From Chara braunii (Eukaryota > Streptophyta > Charophyceae > Charales > Characeae): a stretch of 38,624 nt of DNA. The notes below the pieces were generated by a model that was given only the letters and a program-made list of their open reading frames with translations, did not search any database and was not told the origin of the DNA. A program made the translations under genes and the position numbers. Shown here piece by piece: positions 10,958 to 21,722 of this stretch; position 1 is the first letter of the stretch, and each line of letters starts with the position of its first letter. Where the stretch lies: assembly GCA_003427395.1 (NCBI GenBank), contig BFEA01000012.1, forward strand, positions 425,917-464,540, in the 5' to 3' direction.

Positions 10958-11612
10958 TCATTTTGCGGTATATCTGTTGTGCTTCCGGCGAAGCCTATGT
11001 ACCCTCTGGGGTTGTGGTCTCTCGATGTAGAGCCATCTGAAGCCTGTTAGTCCTGAGCATCTCCATCCAAGCCCCATGATACAGAAGTCTACCATAGCAC
11101 AAAACTCCTCCCATAGAGTAGGAAGGTATGGTTGAGAGAAAATCCCCTGCCTGAGTTGTCGAAACTCTGAGGGTTCTGTCAATGCCTCGTAATCAATCAC
11201 CGCAGGGGAAATATACCTCTTCGCTAGTTCTACCAAGTCTCCCCAACGAGAACCGTTTGTGAGAAGGAAAGGAACTGGAGGCTTGGGGTAATCTATGTAG
11301 AGCTTTGGTCCAAAGCTGCGCATCAGCTTCACTTCATTTTAATCTAACTCTTTCTCTCTCTTCTAGGTACCTGGCCGCAGCAACCCAGACTGAATCGAAG
11401 TACTGATGAGTCTCCTCGCCTTTCTTTATGTAGAGTCTCAGGTCGAGGATGGTGCCTGCTGCAAAACTGGTGAGAACAACAAAAATGGATAGTTTTCCTT
11501 GTTTGAAGCCAACTGCACTGACGTACCGATACTGGACTGCATCTTTGAGGGCTATGATGTTGAGACTGGCCAAGACTGATTCACTAACAGGAGAAGACTG
11601 GACTGCACTCAT
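10958..11612 (-). pseudogene. Unrecognised protein, diverged member of the retroelement pre-gag repeat family
   Basis: Two adjoining minus-strand frames (11612-11334 and 11332-10958) appear to be one gene with a frame change at about 11334. The first has a beta-rich stretch (SIFVVLTSF, then LDLRLYI) followed by a helix with VWVAAARYLEERERVRL. This matches the order and spacing of the repeat domain in the pre-gag ORFs at 28068-28790. After the frame change, the sequence around LTNGSRWGDLVELAKR resembles LNGSNWEPLIHMALRAR that follows the repeat domain at about 28500-28450. The resemblance is by eye and distant. It lies outside the 22-kb element, just left of its 3' LTR, so it is probably a fragment of an older related element. 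Confidence 0.45.
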
Positions 11613-11892
11613 GGGCTGATGCTGGTCGTTAAAACTGATCTCTCCACCTTTTTATGAGAGTGTCACCTAACTGATATTTGATGAGGCAAAGAGGGATGAC
11701 TGATTGCTGATTGATTCCGACTGGAAGTTTCGAGTAACTCGGACGAATAAATGTTGATTGAATACTGGCTGAGTGCTGCTCAAACGCTGGTTGAATAACG
11801 AATCACGGAGTTCTGCTCACTTGGCATCAAAACGCTGAAAGAACTGCAGATTGAAGGGGGGCCACTTGCTGACTTGGATGCTGGTTGGGGTT

Positions 11893-11958
11893 CCAAGAGA
11901 AAAGTCTGGACACCTTTGTGTTTACCCAAGAGAAAAGTCTGGACACCTTTGTGTTTAC
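11893..11958. repeat. 33-bp perfect tandem duplication
   Basis: Two adjacent 33-bp copies start at 11893 and 11926 (CCAAGAGAAAAGTCTGGACA and onward). The period is a multiple of three, but no supported gene contains it. Confidence 0.9.
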
Positions 11959-12197
11959 CCAAGCCTTACCCTTGCTTGTCCGATGGTCTCTAGCGAGGAA
12001 CCTGTGTTGTGCAACTTGCCATTCTGGTTAAAGTATAACACATACTCAATGTACTTCTCTTCTTTTATTTTATGGGTTGCTTTATCTCGCAAGATTGTTT
12101 TCTGAAGCTCCATACTCTGGATAGCCTCGGTTTCCCAGCCTTCATGCTTCTTTTTAAAAACCTCGCATTTAATCACTAAGATCTCCTCCTCTTTCAT
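11955..12197 (-). CDS. Possible coding fragment, Lys/Glu-rich
   Basis: An 80-codon minus-strand frame starts at an ATG (12197) with a strongly charged, helix-prone N-terminal half (Lys/Glu-rich) and then YIEYVLYFNQNGKL. The last words faintly resemble the YVSAVGFKQGKL segment of the neighbouring fragment at 10958-11612, so both may derive from the same older element. No known family recognised. It ends 20 bp from the retrotransposon's 3' LTR, which may have inserted close to its start. Confidence 0.25.
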   Translation of the reverse strand: MKEEEILVIKCEVFKKKHEGWETEAIQSMELQKTILRDKATHKIKEEKYIEYVLYFNQNGKLHNTGSSLETIGQARVRLG

Positions 12198-12769
12198 GGC
12201 CTCTCTCAGTCCCCGTTGTCAACCGGAAGAAGTATCCTGCCGGCACGTCGACCAAACGCTATGTCTCGCGCCGCGTCTGTCACCCACGAGAGGGCTGGTC
12301 GGGGCTCCTGTAACCTGCATAATCCACGTTAGTCGTCAAGCATACAAAAGTCGACTTAGACTGACTCTCGCCACATGCACACAAGTCTCACTAGGCAGTG
12401 TTGGGGACAAATAAAAAGAGCATTTTCATTCAATCCAAAACAATGGGGCTCTCTGCGCTGTTCCCGGCCTCAGGTGCCAATCCCTCGTCTAGGAGGGGAA
12501 AATCAGTTTAAGTAGCTACGGATCTCCTCTGTACTCTGAGCCTGACCCTTCTCCCAGTCGGATGCCGGCGATATCGGGCTTAATGGTCCCAAGGAACCGT
12601 GCTAGAGCTCTCTGTGTCAGAAGTCGCATCCCGGGCTCATTGAGGCCAGAGCTCGAGATCAACCGTGACCATGCCTTCACACGACAACGCCGATTTCTGC
12701 CTCGTGCAAAGGTCTCAGATGTACTAGGCTCGGTGACCCGTCTCAGCATGTGCCCTCCCAGAGGGCCCT

Positions 12770-13335
12770 CTTCGGGATGCCCCCTTTTGGAAAGGCCCGG
12801 TTCGGAATGTACCCTTTCGAAAGGCCCGCTTCAGAATGTACCCCTTTCAAAAGGCCCGGTTCGGAATGTACCCTCTCAAAAGGCCCGGTTCGGATTGTAC
12901 CCTTTCGAAAGGCCCAGCTCTCAGTATCCTGACTGTACTCCAAAAGACCCTTTTTACCGACGTCCGGACTATGCCGACGAAAGGCCCGCTTCGCAATGTT
13001 CTGACTGTGCCCCAAAAAGGCCCCTTTCGCCATAGTCCAACTGTGCCTCCGAAAGGCCCGCTTCGTGATGTCACGACCGTGCCCAAAAAAGGGCCTTTTC
13101 GCCGTAGTCCAATCTGTGCCTCCGAAAGGCCTGCTTTGTGTTGTCCCGACCGTGCCCAAAAGAGGCCCTTTTCGTCGTAGTCCAATTTGTGCCTCCGAAA
13201 GGCCTGCTTCGTGTTGTCCCGACCGTGCCCAAAAGAGGCCCTTTTCGCCGTAGTCCAATCCGTGCCTCCGAAAGGCCTGTTCCGTGTTGTCCCGACCGTA
13301 CCCAAAAGGCCCTTTTCGCCGGTGAACTAACAGCG
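12770..13335. repeat. LTR minisatellite: GAAAGGCCC-type units of about 27 and 73 bp
   Basis: The left part consists of units of about 27-28 bp built on GAAAGGCCCGGTTCGGAATG TACC-type words. The right part consists of units of about 72-73 bp (GTGCCTCCGAAAGGCC, then TGTCCCGACCGTGCCC, then AGGCCCTTTTCGCCGTAGTC). The same array is present in the other LTR at 32110-32650. The period explains the long overlapping frames on both strands, which are not genes. Confidence 0.9.
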
Positions 13336-14331
13336 CCCCGAAGGCCCTTTCCGTTGTCGCCTGGGTCTTCCAACTTACTCAGCCGCCCTGGCTCTCGAGC
13401 GTTCCCCTTTCTGAACAGCGCACTCTTTCAGTCCCTCCACCTGCTCCCCGACTCTACTTGACCGATTTCGACGGATCGATAGTGCTAGTCCCCCCCCTTC
13501 CATGTTATGCCTCCTCTCCCGAAGTTTTGGCCCTTCACTCCCTCGTCTGCCGTTGGTGCGCGTGCTTCCTACGGCCCCTTCGACGGCCCCCACGTTCAGG
13601 CCTTACGGAGGTTCAGTTACTCAGAAAAGGCCGCTTGTTTGTCCAGCGTTCAGGCTCTGGCCGAGCCTGCAGTGCCTCAACCGTCGGGACCCCCTTCGAG
13701 GAAAAAAAGAATCTTCGCCCCGACTCACGGCGGAGTCTTGACTGCGTCCGAACTGCAAATCTCGGCGCGGAAAGCCAAGACCCAGGCCGAGATTTTTGGG
13801 CCGAACTCCAGCGGGGTTCCACCCCTCTCTTACATAGAGATTCCAAAATGCAAACGACCCCAATTTTTGCTGGAAAACATTTGGACACGAATTACACTAG
13901 CCCAAGACAAGCTTCCGCCCGAACTTGGGCAGAAAATTTTCCCCCNCCCCTTTTTTTTTTTTTGAATAGAGATTACAAATACGAAATGCAAATAAGACCA
14001 ACAAGAGCTGGTGGTAGACGATCCACCCCCTCCCCGGCCCCGAACTCTCCCTGCACACTTAGTTGTTCGATTTGTCACCCCAGACTCTCTCCCTCTTCCC
14101 ATTCCCCCTCTCTAATGCCCTCTCTCGTCACTCCCTCTCTCTCTCTCCCTCTTCGATACCTCCTCTCGACACACCCTCTCTCTCTCTCTCTCTCTTCGAT
14201 GCCTCCTCTCGACACTCCCTCTCTCGCTCTCTCCCTTCGATACCCTCTCTCGACACTCCCTCTTTCCCTCTCATTCTCCTCGGTACCTTCTCTCAACGCT
14301 CCCTCTCTCTCTCTCTCTCTTGGATATTCTC

Positions 14332-14691
14332 NNNNNNNNNNNNNNNNNNNNNNNNNNNNNNNNNNNNNNNNNNNNNNNNNNNNNNNNNNNNNNNNNNNNN
14401 NNNNNNNNNNNNNNNNNNNNNNNNNNNNNNNNNNNNNNNNNNNNNNNNNNNNNNNNNNNNNNNNNNNNNNNNNNNNNNNNNNNNNNNNNNNNNNNNNNNN
14501 NNNNNNNNNNNNNNNNNNNNNNNNNNNNNNNNNNNNNNNNNNNNNNNNNNNNNNNNNNNNNNNNNNNNNNNNNNNNNNNNNNNNNNNNNNNNNNNNNNNN
14601 NNNNNNNNNNNNNNNNNNNNNNNNNNNNNNNNNNNNNNNNNNNNNNNNNNNNNNNNNNNNNNNNNNNNNNNNNNNNNNNNNNNNNNNNNNN
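14332..14691. other. Assembly gap (360 N) inside a CT-rich tract
   Basis: The run of N is exactly 360 bases and is flanked by CT-rich simple repeats on both sides. The gap is probably a collapsed or unsequenced CT microsatellite of unknown true length. Any frame crossing it is unsupported. Confidence 1.

Positions 14692-14734
<43 letters not shown>
14692..14734. repeat. (CT)n microsatellite
   Basis: Pure TC dinucleotides immediately right of the gap, ending in a T-rich run. CT-rich words with TCGATACC/CTCGACACTCCC motifs also fill 14090-14331 left of the gap. Confidence 0.95.
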
Positions 14735-14738
<4 letters not shown>

Positions 14739-15207
14739 CTTTTCCCCGGAGGCCTCGTGACCACGAACCGAGTAGAATAGACCAACTGAATAAGCCACGC
14801 GGCAAGTTCGTCGAGGCCCGAGAATGCGACCAGAGCGTTCGTGGTCACGAAGAGCTTTGATAGCGCTCGCTAGCGTACATGCCGAAGTCCACGAACTGAG
14901 TACGCGCCCAGATCACTCCCTCGAGCAGATCTGCAGGGCACGTGACTAATGGCCGCTCCGATCATATATCAAGCGCAAAGTCGCTAAGAGCTCAGATAGC
15001 GCGTGTAATCAATGCTACAAGCCCCCGATCTCTCCCGAAGCTCGCAAGCAGTCGTCCTCGAGAATTACAGACCGAGGGCACGGGGCCCGCCTTTCGAAAA
15101 CCGCCAGCGTTTGTACGACGGGCTAAGCGCATGGAGCACTTCTCTCCTCTCCTTCTGACCTCTCCCCCCTTCGGCGTGCGCTCTCTCTTCTTCTCTCCGG
15201 GAGCTTA

Positions 15208-15210
<3 letters not shown>

Positions 15211-15297
<87 letters not shown>

Positions 15298-15340
15298 CCA
15301 CTCTCTCTGTCGACAGTCTCCCTCTCTCTCTCTCTCTCTT
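15211..15340. repeat. (CT)n microsatellite, two blocks
   Basis: A pure block at 15211-15294 and a shorter one at about 15321-15339, separated by a GTCGACAG-containing spacer. Confidence 0.95.
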
Positions 15341-15544
15341 CGCTAGAGAGTCGCGCCCTCCCAAGACGCTTAACGCACGCGCGCGCCAATGTCATGCTCC
15401 GCTCTCCTCGTACGCCCCCCTTCCTTCACTGGCCCCCGTAGCAAGGACGCCGGCTTCCCAAAGGAGCTCGGTCGTATCGACCCCAAGTCTCCTCGTCTTT
15501 CTCCCCCCCCCTTCTCTTCTCACATGCGCTTCTCGTACGATCGT

Positions 15545-15895
15545 CCGTCGGGCGCGCCCGGTGATGGAGTCGCCCTTCCCCCCTGACTATCGCCTATGCG
15601 AGCTCGAAGTCGTGCGCCCCTCTTTCTCACTCTCTATCTCCTCCTCTCTTTCCCTCTCTCTCTCTCTCTGTCCCGCCAGCTCTTTCGCGTGCTTTCACAT
15701 GCACCATCGCCCGTCCTTTCTCCCGTCGACCTGTTTCGAACCGGAGCGCTCCGCTCGTGCACCACGATGGTTCGTCGGGCGCGTCCAGCGATGGAGTCAC
15801 CCTTCCCCCCCGACTATCGCCTACGCGAGCTTGAAGTTGTACGCCCCTCTTTCTCCCTCTCTCCCTCCCCCTTGCTCTCTTTCTGTCGGGTGTGG
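15545..15895. repeat. Imperfect tandem duplication, period about 228 bp
   Basis: The segment starting near 15550 (GGGCGCGCCCGGTGATGGAG and the following ACTATCGCCTATGCGAGCTC) recurs near 15778 with substitutions (GATGGAGTCACCC, ACTATCGCCTACGCGAGC). Both copies lead into CT-rich DNA. No coding sense was found. Confidence 0.8.
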
Positions 15896-17699
15896 ACCAG
15901 CCCGCGTTTTCAGGCGCCCCGATCCCGAGTGCTGTGAGCGTCCGCCAGCCCGGCTCCTCAGCTCGGGAGCCGGTATGAGGTTCACGCTACTTTCCGCTAT
16001 CGGTGCGCGACTTGTCCCCCCCCACTTACGGACGCCTCCCTTCCTTCTCTCCCCGCCTTCTTTTTATACTTTCTTTTTTTCTTCTTCGATGCTTACTCGG
16101 CAGACTCCTTCCTTCTCAGGGGGCCAAGTTTAAAAATTTCAAGGAATTTTTCCTCCTTCCCGCCTCGTCTCTCCCCTTCTTTGTTACTCGCCTTCTAGCT
16201 GATCCGTCCCCAGCTCTTTTCCTCCAGTAGAATCCGCCTTCTCTTTTCTCCCCTGGCTTCAAAAACCACGAGCGACTCCCGCCTCACACCGCCTTCTCTC
16301 ACCAGCCCCCACTCCCCGTTCTCGATCTCTCCCCCGTGTCTTGATCACCAATCGGAATCTTTCCTTCCCTTCTCCCTGGATCGGCCGTGGTTGGTGAGCG
16401 AAATTTTCCCTTCCTTCGTTCCTGCCTATCACCACCCGCTCCCCTCACCTTCTTTCGCTGCCCAGGGCGTTCTTGCACGCGCGCTCCCCTCTTTCTTACT
16501 TGGCTCCTAGGACTGCACATGCTCGTTTTCCCAGCTTCAATCTACCCGTCGCTTCGGCTTCCTCCCGCACGAACTGCACTGTTGACAGTTAGCAAGACAA
16601 ATGAGTGTGTGCACCCTTCCCAAATTCAGTTATCCCGATCAAAGAGGCGCGTTCTCCCTCGTTTCTCCCGCGAGCCCTGTCGCACGCTTGAGCCCTGCAT
16701 GGTGCTTCTTAGCCCAACCGTTTCTCCCTCTTTTAAGCATCCATTTTCTTTTTCATCACAGGAGCCCGCCGATTTAATCTGAACTGCGTCCCTCCCATTT
16801 TTGGAGCTCTCTGACTAGCCTTCCTCTTCCTGCTTAGCTCGCTCGTGCGGGGTCCCCGCTTTTAATCGCCCGCGTCCGACCATTACCTTGTGGAGATCAC
16901 ATACCGTGGCACGGAGCCGATTTCCCACCATGACGATCAACCCGTATTGGCCGTGGGCGGGCCGATTACGTGAACTCGCTCAACATGCTTGAGCAACAGC
17001 ACCTCAGCCGATTTGGACCTTCGCCACGGGGCGGTCGCACTCGCGGCGGCAGCGGCAATTCAAGTTGGCGTGATCGGCACTGGAACTTTGCATACCATAG
17101 TCACACACCCAGGCTTGTCCATGACAAGCATGGCCTCCAGTATCGTCCTTTCCTCAAGATTTCTCCTTCCGGTCCAACGTTAGCTTGCCTTTTCCTCATT
17201 CTTCACACCTGACATTAGAATCTCCAATTTTTGGCCGACACTCGACCCCGCTTGCGACCTCGCATCAACCGCTTCCATCCTTGCTTGTTCAAACGTTAGT
17301 CCGGATGAAAAAGAAAAAAAAAACTTTCCCAACCCCTTCAAGCCGCATACGTCCATGCATCAAACGGGCAAAAAACACAAAAGAAAACATGCAAAAAACT
17401 TATATGGTATGCGAAAAGAGCACACTCGGCTGGTAGGCAGCCACCCGACACCGTCCGGTGATCCGACTGTGCCCCAAATGCCCTCTCTGTCCGATGTTCC
17501 AGCTGCACCCTAAATGCCCTCTCTGTCCGGTGTTCCAGCTGCCCCCCGAAGGCCCTTTCCGCAGTGCGAGGCCATCCCGACCTGCAGCGCGCGAGTGTGC
17601 GCGATCGTCCCCCGCGTCCCGATCTCTAGTGCACGGGCGCGCGCGACTGTGCACGGCCTTTCCCCGCGTCCTGACCTGCAGCACGTTGTTGCGCGCAGA

Positions 17700-18480
17700 C
17701 TAGCCTGCCTGTCCCGACCGTGCGAGGGTGCGCGCACTGATGCGCGTGGGCTGCCTCGCCCGACGCTTGCGAGCGGTACTCGCACTCGCGCACGCGAGCT
17801 CCCCCGCTCTTTCCCGCTTGTGCGCGGGTGCGCGTGCTGATGCGCGCGGCTTCCCTGCCTGACCCCGCTTGCGCGCGGTGCGCCCCCGCTCTTTCCCGCT
17901 TGAGCGCGGGTGCGCACGCTAATGCGCGCGGGCCTCTTTGCCCGATCCCGCTTGCGCATGGTGCGGGCACTGGTGTGCATGTGCTCCCCCGATCTTTCCC
18001 GCTTGTGCGTTTTTCCACTTGTGCGCGGGTGCTCGCTCTGGTGTATGCGAGCTCCCCCGCTCTTTCCCGCTTGAGCACGAGTGCGCACGCTCGTGCGCGC
18101 GAGCTCCCCCGCTCTATCCCGCTTGTGCGCCAGTGCACGCGCTGATGCTTGCGGGCTTCTTCGCCCGATCCCGCTTGCGTGCGGGGCGCATGCTGGTGCG
18201 CATGCGCTCCCCTTCTCTTTCCCGCTTGTACGCGGGTGCGCGAGCTTCCTTGCCCGATCCCGCTTGCGCGCGGTGCGCGTGCGCTCCCTCGCTCTTTCCC
18301 GCTTGTGCGCGGGTGCACGCGCTGATGCGTGAGGGCTTCCTTGCCCGATCCCGCTTGCGCACGGTGCGCGTATTGGTGCGCACGGGCTCCCGCACGTGGT
18401 GTGTGCACATGTGCGCGCCTGCGCGCCTGTGCGCCTGTGTGCTTGTGCGCCTGCACATGTGTGCCCGCACGTGGTGACGC
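17700..18480. repeat. GC-rich LTR tandem repeats with alternating purine-pyrimidine tracts
   Basis: Degenerate units built on TCTTTCCCGCTTGTGCGCGG, GATCCCGCTTGCGCGCGG and GCTGATGCGCGCGGGC recur seven or more times with irregular periods. Many GCGCGC and GTGCGC runs alternate purine and pyrimidine and could adopt Z-DNA. The same array is present at 32930-33740. It underlies the long Arg/Ala/Cys-rich frames on both strands, which are artefacts. Confidence 0.85.
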
Positions 18481-18669
18481 TTACGTGGGTGCGCCCCGGT
18501 GCGTGGTGAGACGTGGAGTCGTGCACGCACGCCCCCCCATGCGCCCCGGTACTCCCTCGTGCGAGATACTTTCCTGTCTCCTTCCTCCGTGCGTGTTGGG
18601 GAGCGCCCTTCCCTTCGTGCGTCCTCTGCTCGTGCATCCAAAAGTCCCCTGTCCCCGGCCCGGTTCAAC

Positions 18670-18676
18670 TTTTATA
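18670..18676 (-). promoter_or_regulatory. TATA box of the 3' LTR
   Basis: On the minus strand the sequence reads AAAGTATAAAAG, a good TATA box, about 260 bp from the right end of the LTR where U3 should lie. It is conserved in the other LTR at 33931-33937, in an otherwise GC-rich context. Confidence 0.6.
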
Positions 18677-18940
18677 CTTTGCCGGGCCCGCTTTCCGAAG
18701 TGTGCCCCAACCCTTGTGTGCACCGAGGCTGCCAACAAGTTGCAGCGCCCCGGTACCGTACCTGTTCCCGAGCCTGATTGGGCTCCCGAAAGGTTTCCAA
18801 CGATGGGGGCCTTTTGCTCAGGAAGTGGGCCCTTTGCAGCTCCCCAGTACCGAGGCTACTCCCTAGCCTGTCCCGGGCCTATTTGGGCCTAGGTGGTCCC
18901 CACTCACAGGTGGTACTGGACCCTTAGGAAAAATCCTGTG

Positions 18941-18950
18941 CCCCCCCCCC
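18941..18950 (-). other. G tract next to the 3' LTR, possible polypurine tract
   Basis: Ten consecutive C on the plus strand (G on the element strand) abut the inner end of the 3' LTR, where the polypurine tract that primes plus-strand DNA synthesis is expected. It is interrupted upstream by TTTC, so it is a short or decayed example. Confidence 0.4.
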
Positions 18951-19560
18951 GAAACCCTCGGTCATAGGGACCATTTCCGGGCCTTTTCTTAGCGCCAAGG
19001 CCCGCCTAAAAGGCCGATCTCCATCATCTCCAACGCCGGGTGTTCCTGGAATTTGGTATCTTGTAGTAACCTCGGAGGCTGCCACTGCTTGAGATGCTCG
19101 AAGCCCTGCGTCAAGGGCCCGACGCCCATTTCCCTTCTAGCCTTTTGCCGACCCTTGGTGCAATTCCGGCCCCTCACAGCAGTGCCCTTTGTCCTGAGCC
19201 CTTGGCGTCTTTCCATGCTCGTCAGCGGCTCACCCCCGTATTTGCCCGGGTGAGGATGTCCCGTCCAATTCTCGTAGTTTCGTTCTTTTCAGATGCCGCG
19301 GCCGGCACTCGTGGTATCGTTCTGTCGGCATAACTCCCGGATCCTGGTCGCGGTCCCTGCCGGTAAAATAAGTGGGCCGGCCCCTTGCCAAGCAATCCTT
19401 ATCGAGGAAGTAAAGGGCGGCATAAGACTAGAGCCACCCGACAGCAGCCCCCCCCTCCATTCTCGGCGTCCCCGGCTAACCATCTTGGCATCTCAAGGAA
19501 AAAGGGAAAGGAGAAAATGTTGACTCCTAATCTCTACCCATCAACCCAAGATTATCCTCA
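18951..19560. other. Non-coding internal region between pol and the 3' LTR
   Basis: No gene recognised. This corresponds to the 3' untranslated part of the element on the minus strand. Confidence 0.5.
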
Positions 19561-21300
19561 TCATGTCTGCCGCGTCCTTTTCCTTTGCTTCTTTTTCTTG
19601 TCTTGCTTTTTCTTAATCATTCTCTTCTTAATCCCTAATCGCTTCTTGGCCCCTCGCCGTCCCCTCTCGCGGCGGTGCTTGTTCTCTCCCTTGTCTACTA
19701 CTAACACACTCCTAATGGCTTCCTTACCCTTGCGCTTCCTCTCTCGTCTTAATGTAGCCGATTCGGCAACCTTCTGTCTCTTTTTCTTCATGTCTTTCCG
19801 TTGGTCATGTCGGACCCGTAAGACTTTTTCTCGACCCATTTTCGTGGGTCTCTTAGAGGATTCTCCTACTTCATAAGTGGACTTCCCAGTGGGTTCTTCC
19901 GTAGGCTCTTCCAAGCGTTTCTCTAGCTGTTCTCCGACCCCCTCCTTCTCCCTATCCTTCTCCAAACGCAGGGTAGTTTCCTTTCGATCCTGAAATACCT
20001 TTAAGCGGGCCCCAGACACCGGCTCTTTCCATCTTGTTCCGTCTAATTCCTCGAGCAGGTAGGCTTAGCCCTCCAACCTCTTAATCACACGGTTGGGCCC
20101 CATCCATCTGTTTGCTAGCTTCCCTATCCATGTTCTCTCCAGAGTGGAATCGTAGAGTAGGACTAGGCTGTCAGTAGGTATTCCTTCCTGCCTGACCCAA
20201 AGGTTCTTGTCCCACCTTTCCTTCTCCTTTCCGCTCTGTTTTTTTAGCTTTTCTATGGCGTCCAAGGTGCTGCCCTCAAGGGTCTCGGCTATTTGCTTAA
20301 TCCTAGCGGCCAATAGCTGCTCCCTGGTCGAAACTCTTCCCAATCAATCGCCGTCCATGAGTCCGTATGAAATTCTATGGGTAAGGAGGGGCAATGCCTT
20401 CCGAACCATAAAGTGTAGGGTGGGTATCCAGTAGTCGATTGAACCATAACATTATCTGCCCAGACGGCGAATCTCAAATACTTCGGCCACTTCTTCTCCC
20501 TCCCTTTGCACCATTTAGCGAGCACATTCACTAGAGACCGGTGCCCTCTTTCTACAGGACCATTAGTTTGAGGGTGATATGTCGTGGATAGCGACACTCG
20601 GATTCCTGATTTCTGAAGCAAATCCTGGACTTCCTCAGCCATAAACTCTAACCCCCTATCCATGACGATCTTCCCGACACATCCGTACCTGGTGATATAT
20701 TCCGTCAGATATTCATTGACAGCCTTACTAGTCTTTTGACGTAGCGCCCACGCTTTCACGAACCCAGTCAAGTCGTCCCTAATATCCATGATGTAGTTCA
20801 TTCCCCCTACTCCCTTGGGCATCTTGACTAAGTCTACGTGAACTTTTTGTCCTACCGTTGTCGGATACGAAGGGAACAAGGGTTCCTTATACTTAACTAT
20901 AGCCCTCTTCTGGCATTCTACGCATGTCAGGCAGTACGACTCCACGTCCATATATAGACCGTCCCACCAATAGAGTTTCCTGACCTTCTCAAAAGTTCCC
21001 TTTACTCCCCTGTGTCCCACGAGGATACCGTCGTGAAGTTCCGCTATTATTGATTGCCGCTCACCCTCATCGCAAACCACTCTCATCGGCATTCCGTTTT
21101 TAGGTGGTCTCTTAAAGAGGTGACCCGCCCTGAGGCAATACTGTTGAGCCTACTTCCTAAGCCTGTCATCCAACTCAGCTTTGCGTATGAGATATCGCCC
21201 TATGTGATAATACTTACCGGTGTAAAGATTCTCTAGAAACAAAGGGACCTCACTTCTACTAGGCTTCATCCTTAATGAACCTATCTCCATTTGTAAAAAC
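19561..21300 (-). pseudogene. Ty3/gypsy integrase with basic C-terminal tail
   Basis: Integrase inserts the element cDNA into host DNA. In the main frame (21092-20289) there is an N-terminal HHCC zinc finger (HDGILVGH, later CVEC), then the catalytic core: D in VHVDLV, D in VMDRG and E in NGPVERG. The spacing of the last two is D-x35-E, the classic DD35E arrangement. The frame is lost at about 20338 by what looks like a single-base deletion and continues in 20343-20065 with a helical segment and an SH3-like C-terminal part (LANRWMGPNRVIKRLEG). After a TAA at about 20064-20066 it continues into YLLEELDG and a tail dominated by Lys and Arg (to 19561). Upstream, a TAG at about 21151 interrupts the link to RNase H. 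No chromodomain was recognised. Confidence 0.85.
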
Positions 21301-21303
21301 TTG

Positions 21304-21722
21304 TCAACCCCCCCCGGCGATCCCAGGTTTATCTTCTAGCGGAATTTGCGATAAGCCATCCGCAACTGAATTCCTAGCCCCGGATATTCGCTCCACCACA
21401 TAGTCAAACATTCTTATGTGCATGAGCCATCTAGTAATTGTAGGGTCTGTCAACGAGAATTTTTTTTGCAAGACGGCCGCCACCGCTGTCGGATCGACCC
21501 GCAGTACGAACCTTCGTCCGTAAATATAATGTCGGAAGACATTCAAACAATGCACCACCCCGAGGACTTCTTTCTTAAATTGTGAGTAGTTCCTCTCAGT
21601 GGTGTTTAAGGTTTTACTTTCGAATCTGAGAGGCCTCTCGTTACCATCCTGATCTTTTTGAGCCAAGACTCCACGAACGGAGGCAGGTCCCGCGTCCGTA
21701 CATGCTACAAATGCTCGCTTCT
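21304..21722 (-). pseudogene. Ty3/gypsy RNase H domain
   Basis: RNase H degrades the RNA strand of the RNA-DNA hybrid during reverse transcription. The frame contains TDAGPASVRGVLAQ (first catalytic Asp), then SKTLNTTERNYSQFKKEVLGVV (with the catalytic Glu), then LRVDPTAVAAVL and RISGARNSVADGLSQ near the end. These are the usual gypsy RNase H blocks in the usual order. It follows the reverse transcriptase but in a different frame, joined by an apparent frameshift at about 21705-21720. It ends at a stop or frame change just before the integrase linker. Confidence 0.85.

Larger units (their letters stand above)
13347..17455. other. Extra 4.1-kb segment inside the 3' LTR
   Basis: This segment is absent from the partner LTR, where the flanks join near 32675-32685. 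It is very pyrimidine-rich and contains CT microsatellites, an assembly gap and a tandem duplication of about 228 bp. No coding gene recognised. It may be a nested insertion or ancestral LTR sequence deleted from the other copy. I saw no clear terminal repeats at its ends. Confidence 0.6.
12217..18938 (-). repeat. 3' LTR of the giant gypsy element, with a 4.1-kb extra segment
   Basis: Segments 12217 to about 13345 and about 17456-18938 align end to end with the LTR at 31561-34198, differing by scattered substitutions and small indels (roughly 7-8 percent in the first 450 bp by eye). Between them lies about 4.1 kb with no counterpart in the other LTR. The right end is set by loss of similarity after AAAAATCCTG. 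The expected LTR terminal dinucleotide is clear at the left end (TG on plus) but not at the right end. Confidence 0.85.

Noticed and set aside
12770-13335. CRISPR-like array
   Set aside because: Units are degenerate and contiguous without unique spacers, in a eukaryotic LTR; it is a minisatellite.
13458-14860. Long frames of 265-440 codons crossing the N gap, rich in Ser-Leu repeats
   Set aside because: They run through 360 unknown bases and CT microsatellites, so the reading frame is not real evidence of a gene.
17510-18892. Frames of up to 375 codons, rich in Arg, Ala and Cys, on both strands (and their equivalents at 31903-34271)
   Set aside because: They lie inside LTR tandem arrays, are open on both strands at once because of GC-rich periodic sequence, and show no domain.
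21090-21310. Second (archaeal-type) RNase H between RNase H and integrase
   Set aside because: The translation of this interval is a short linker with no catalytic acidic motif pattern.
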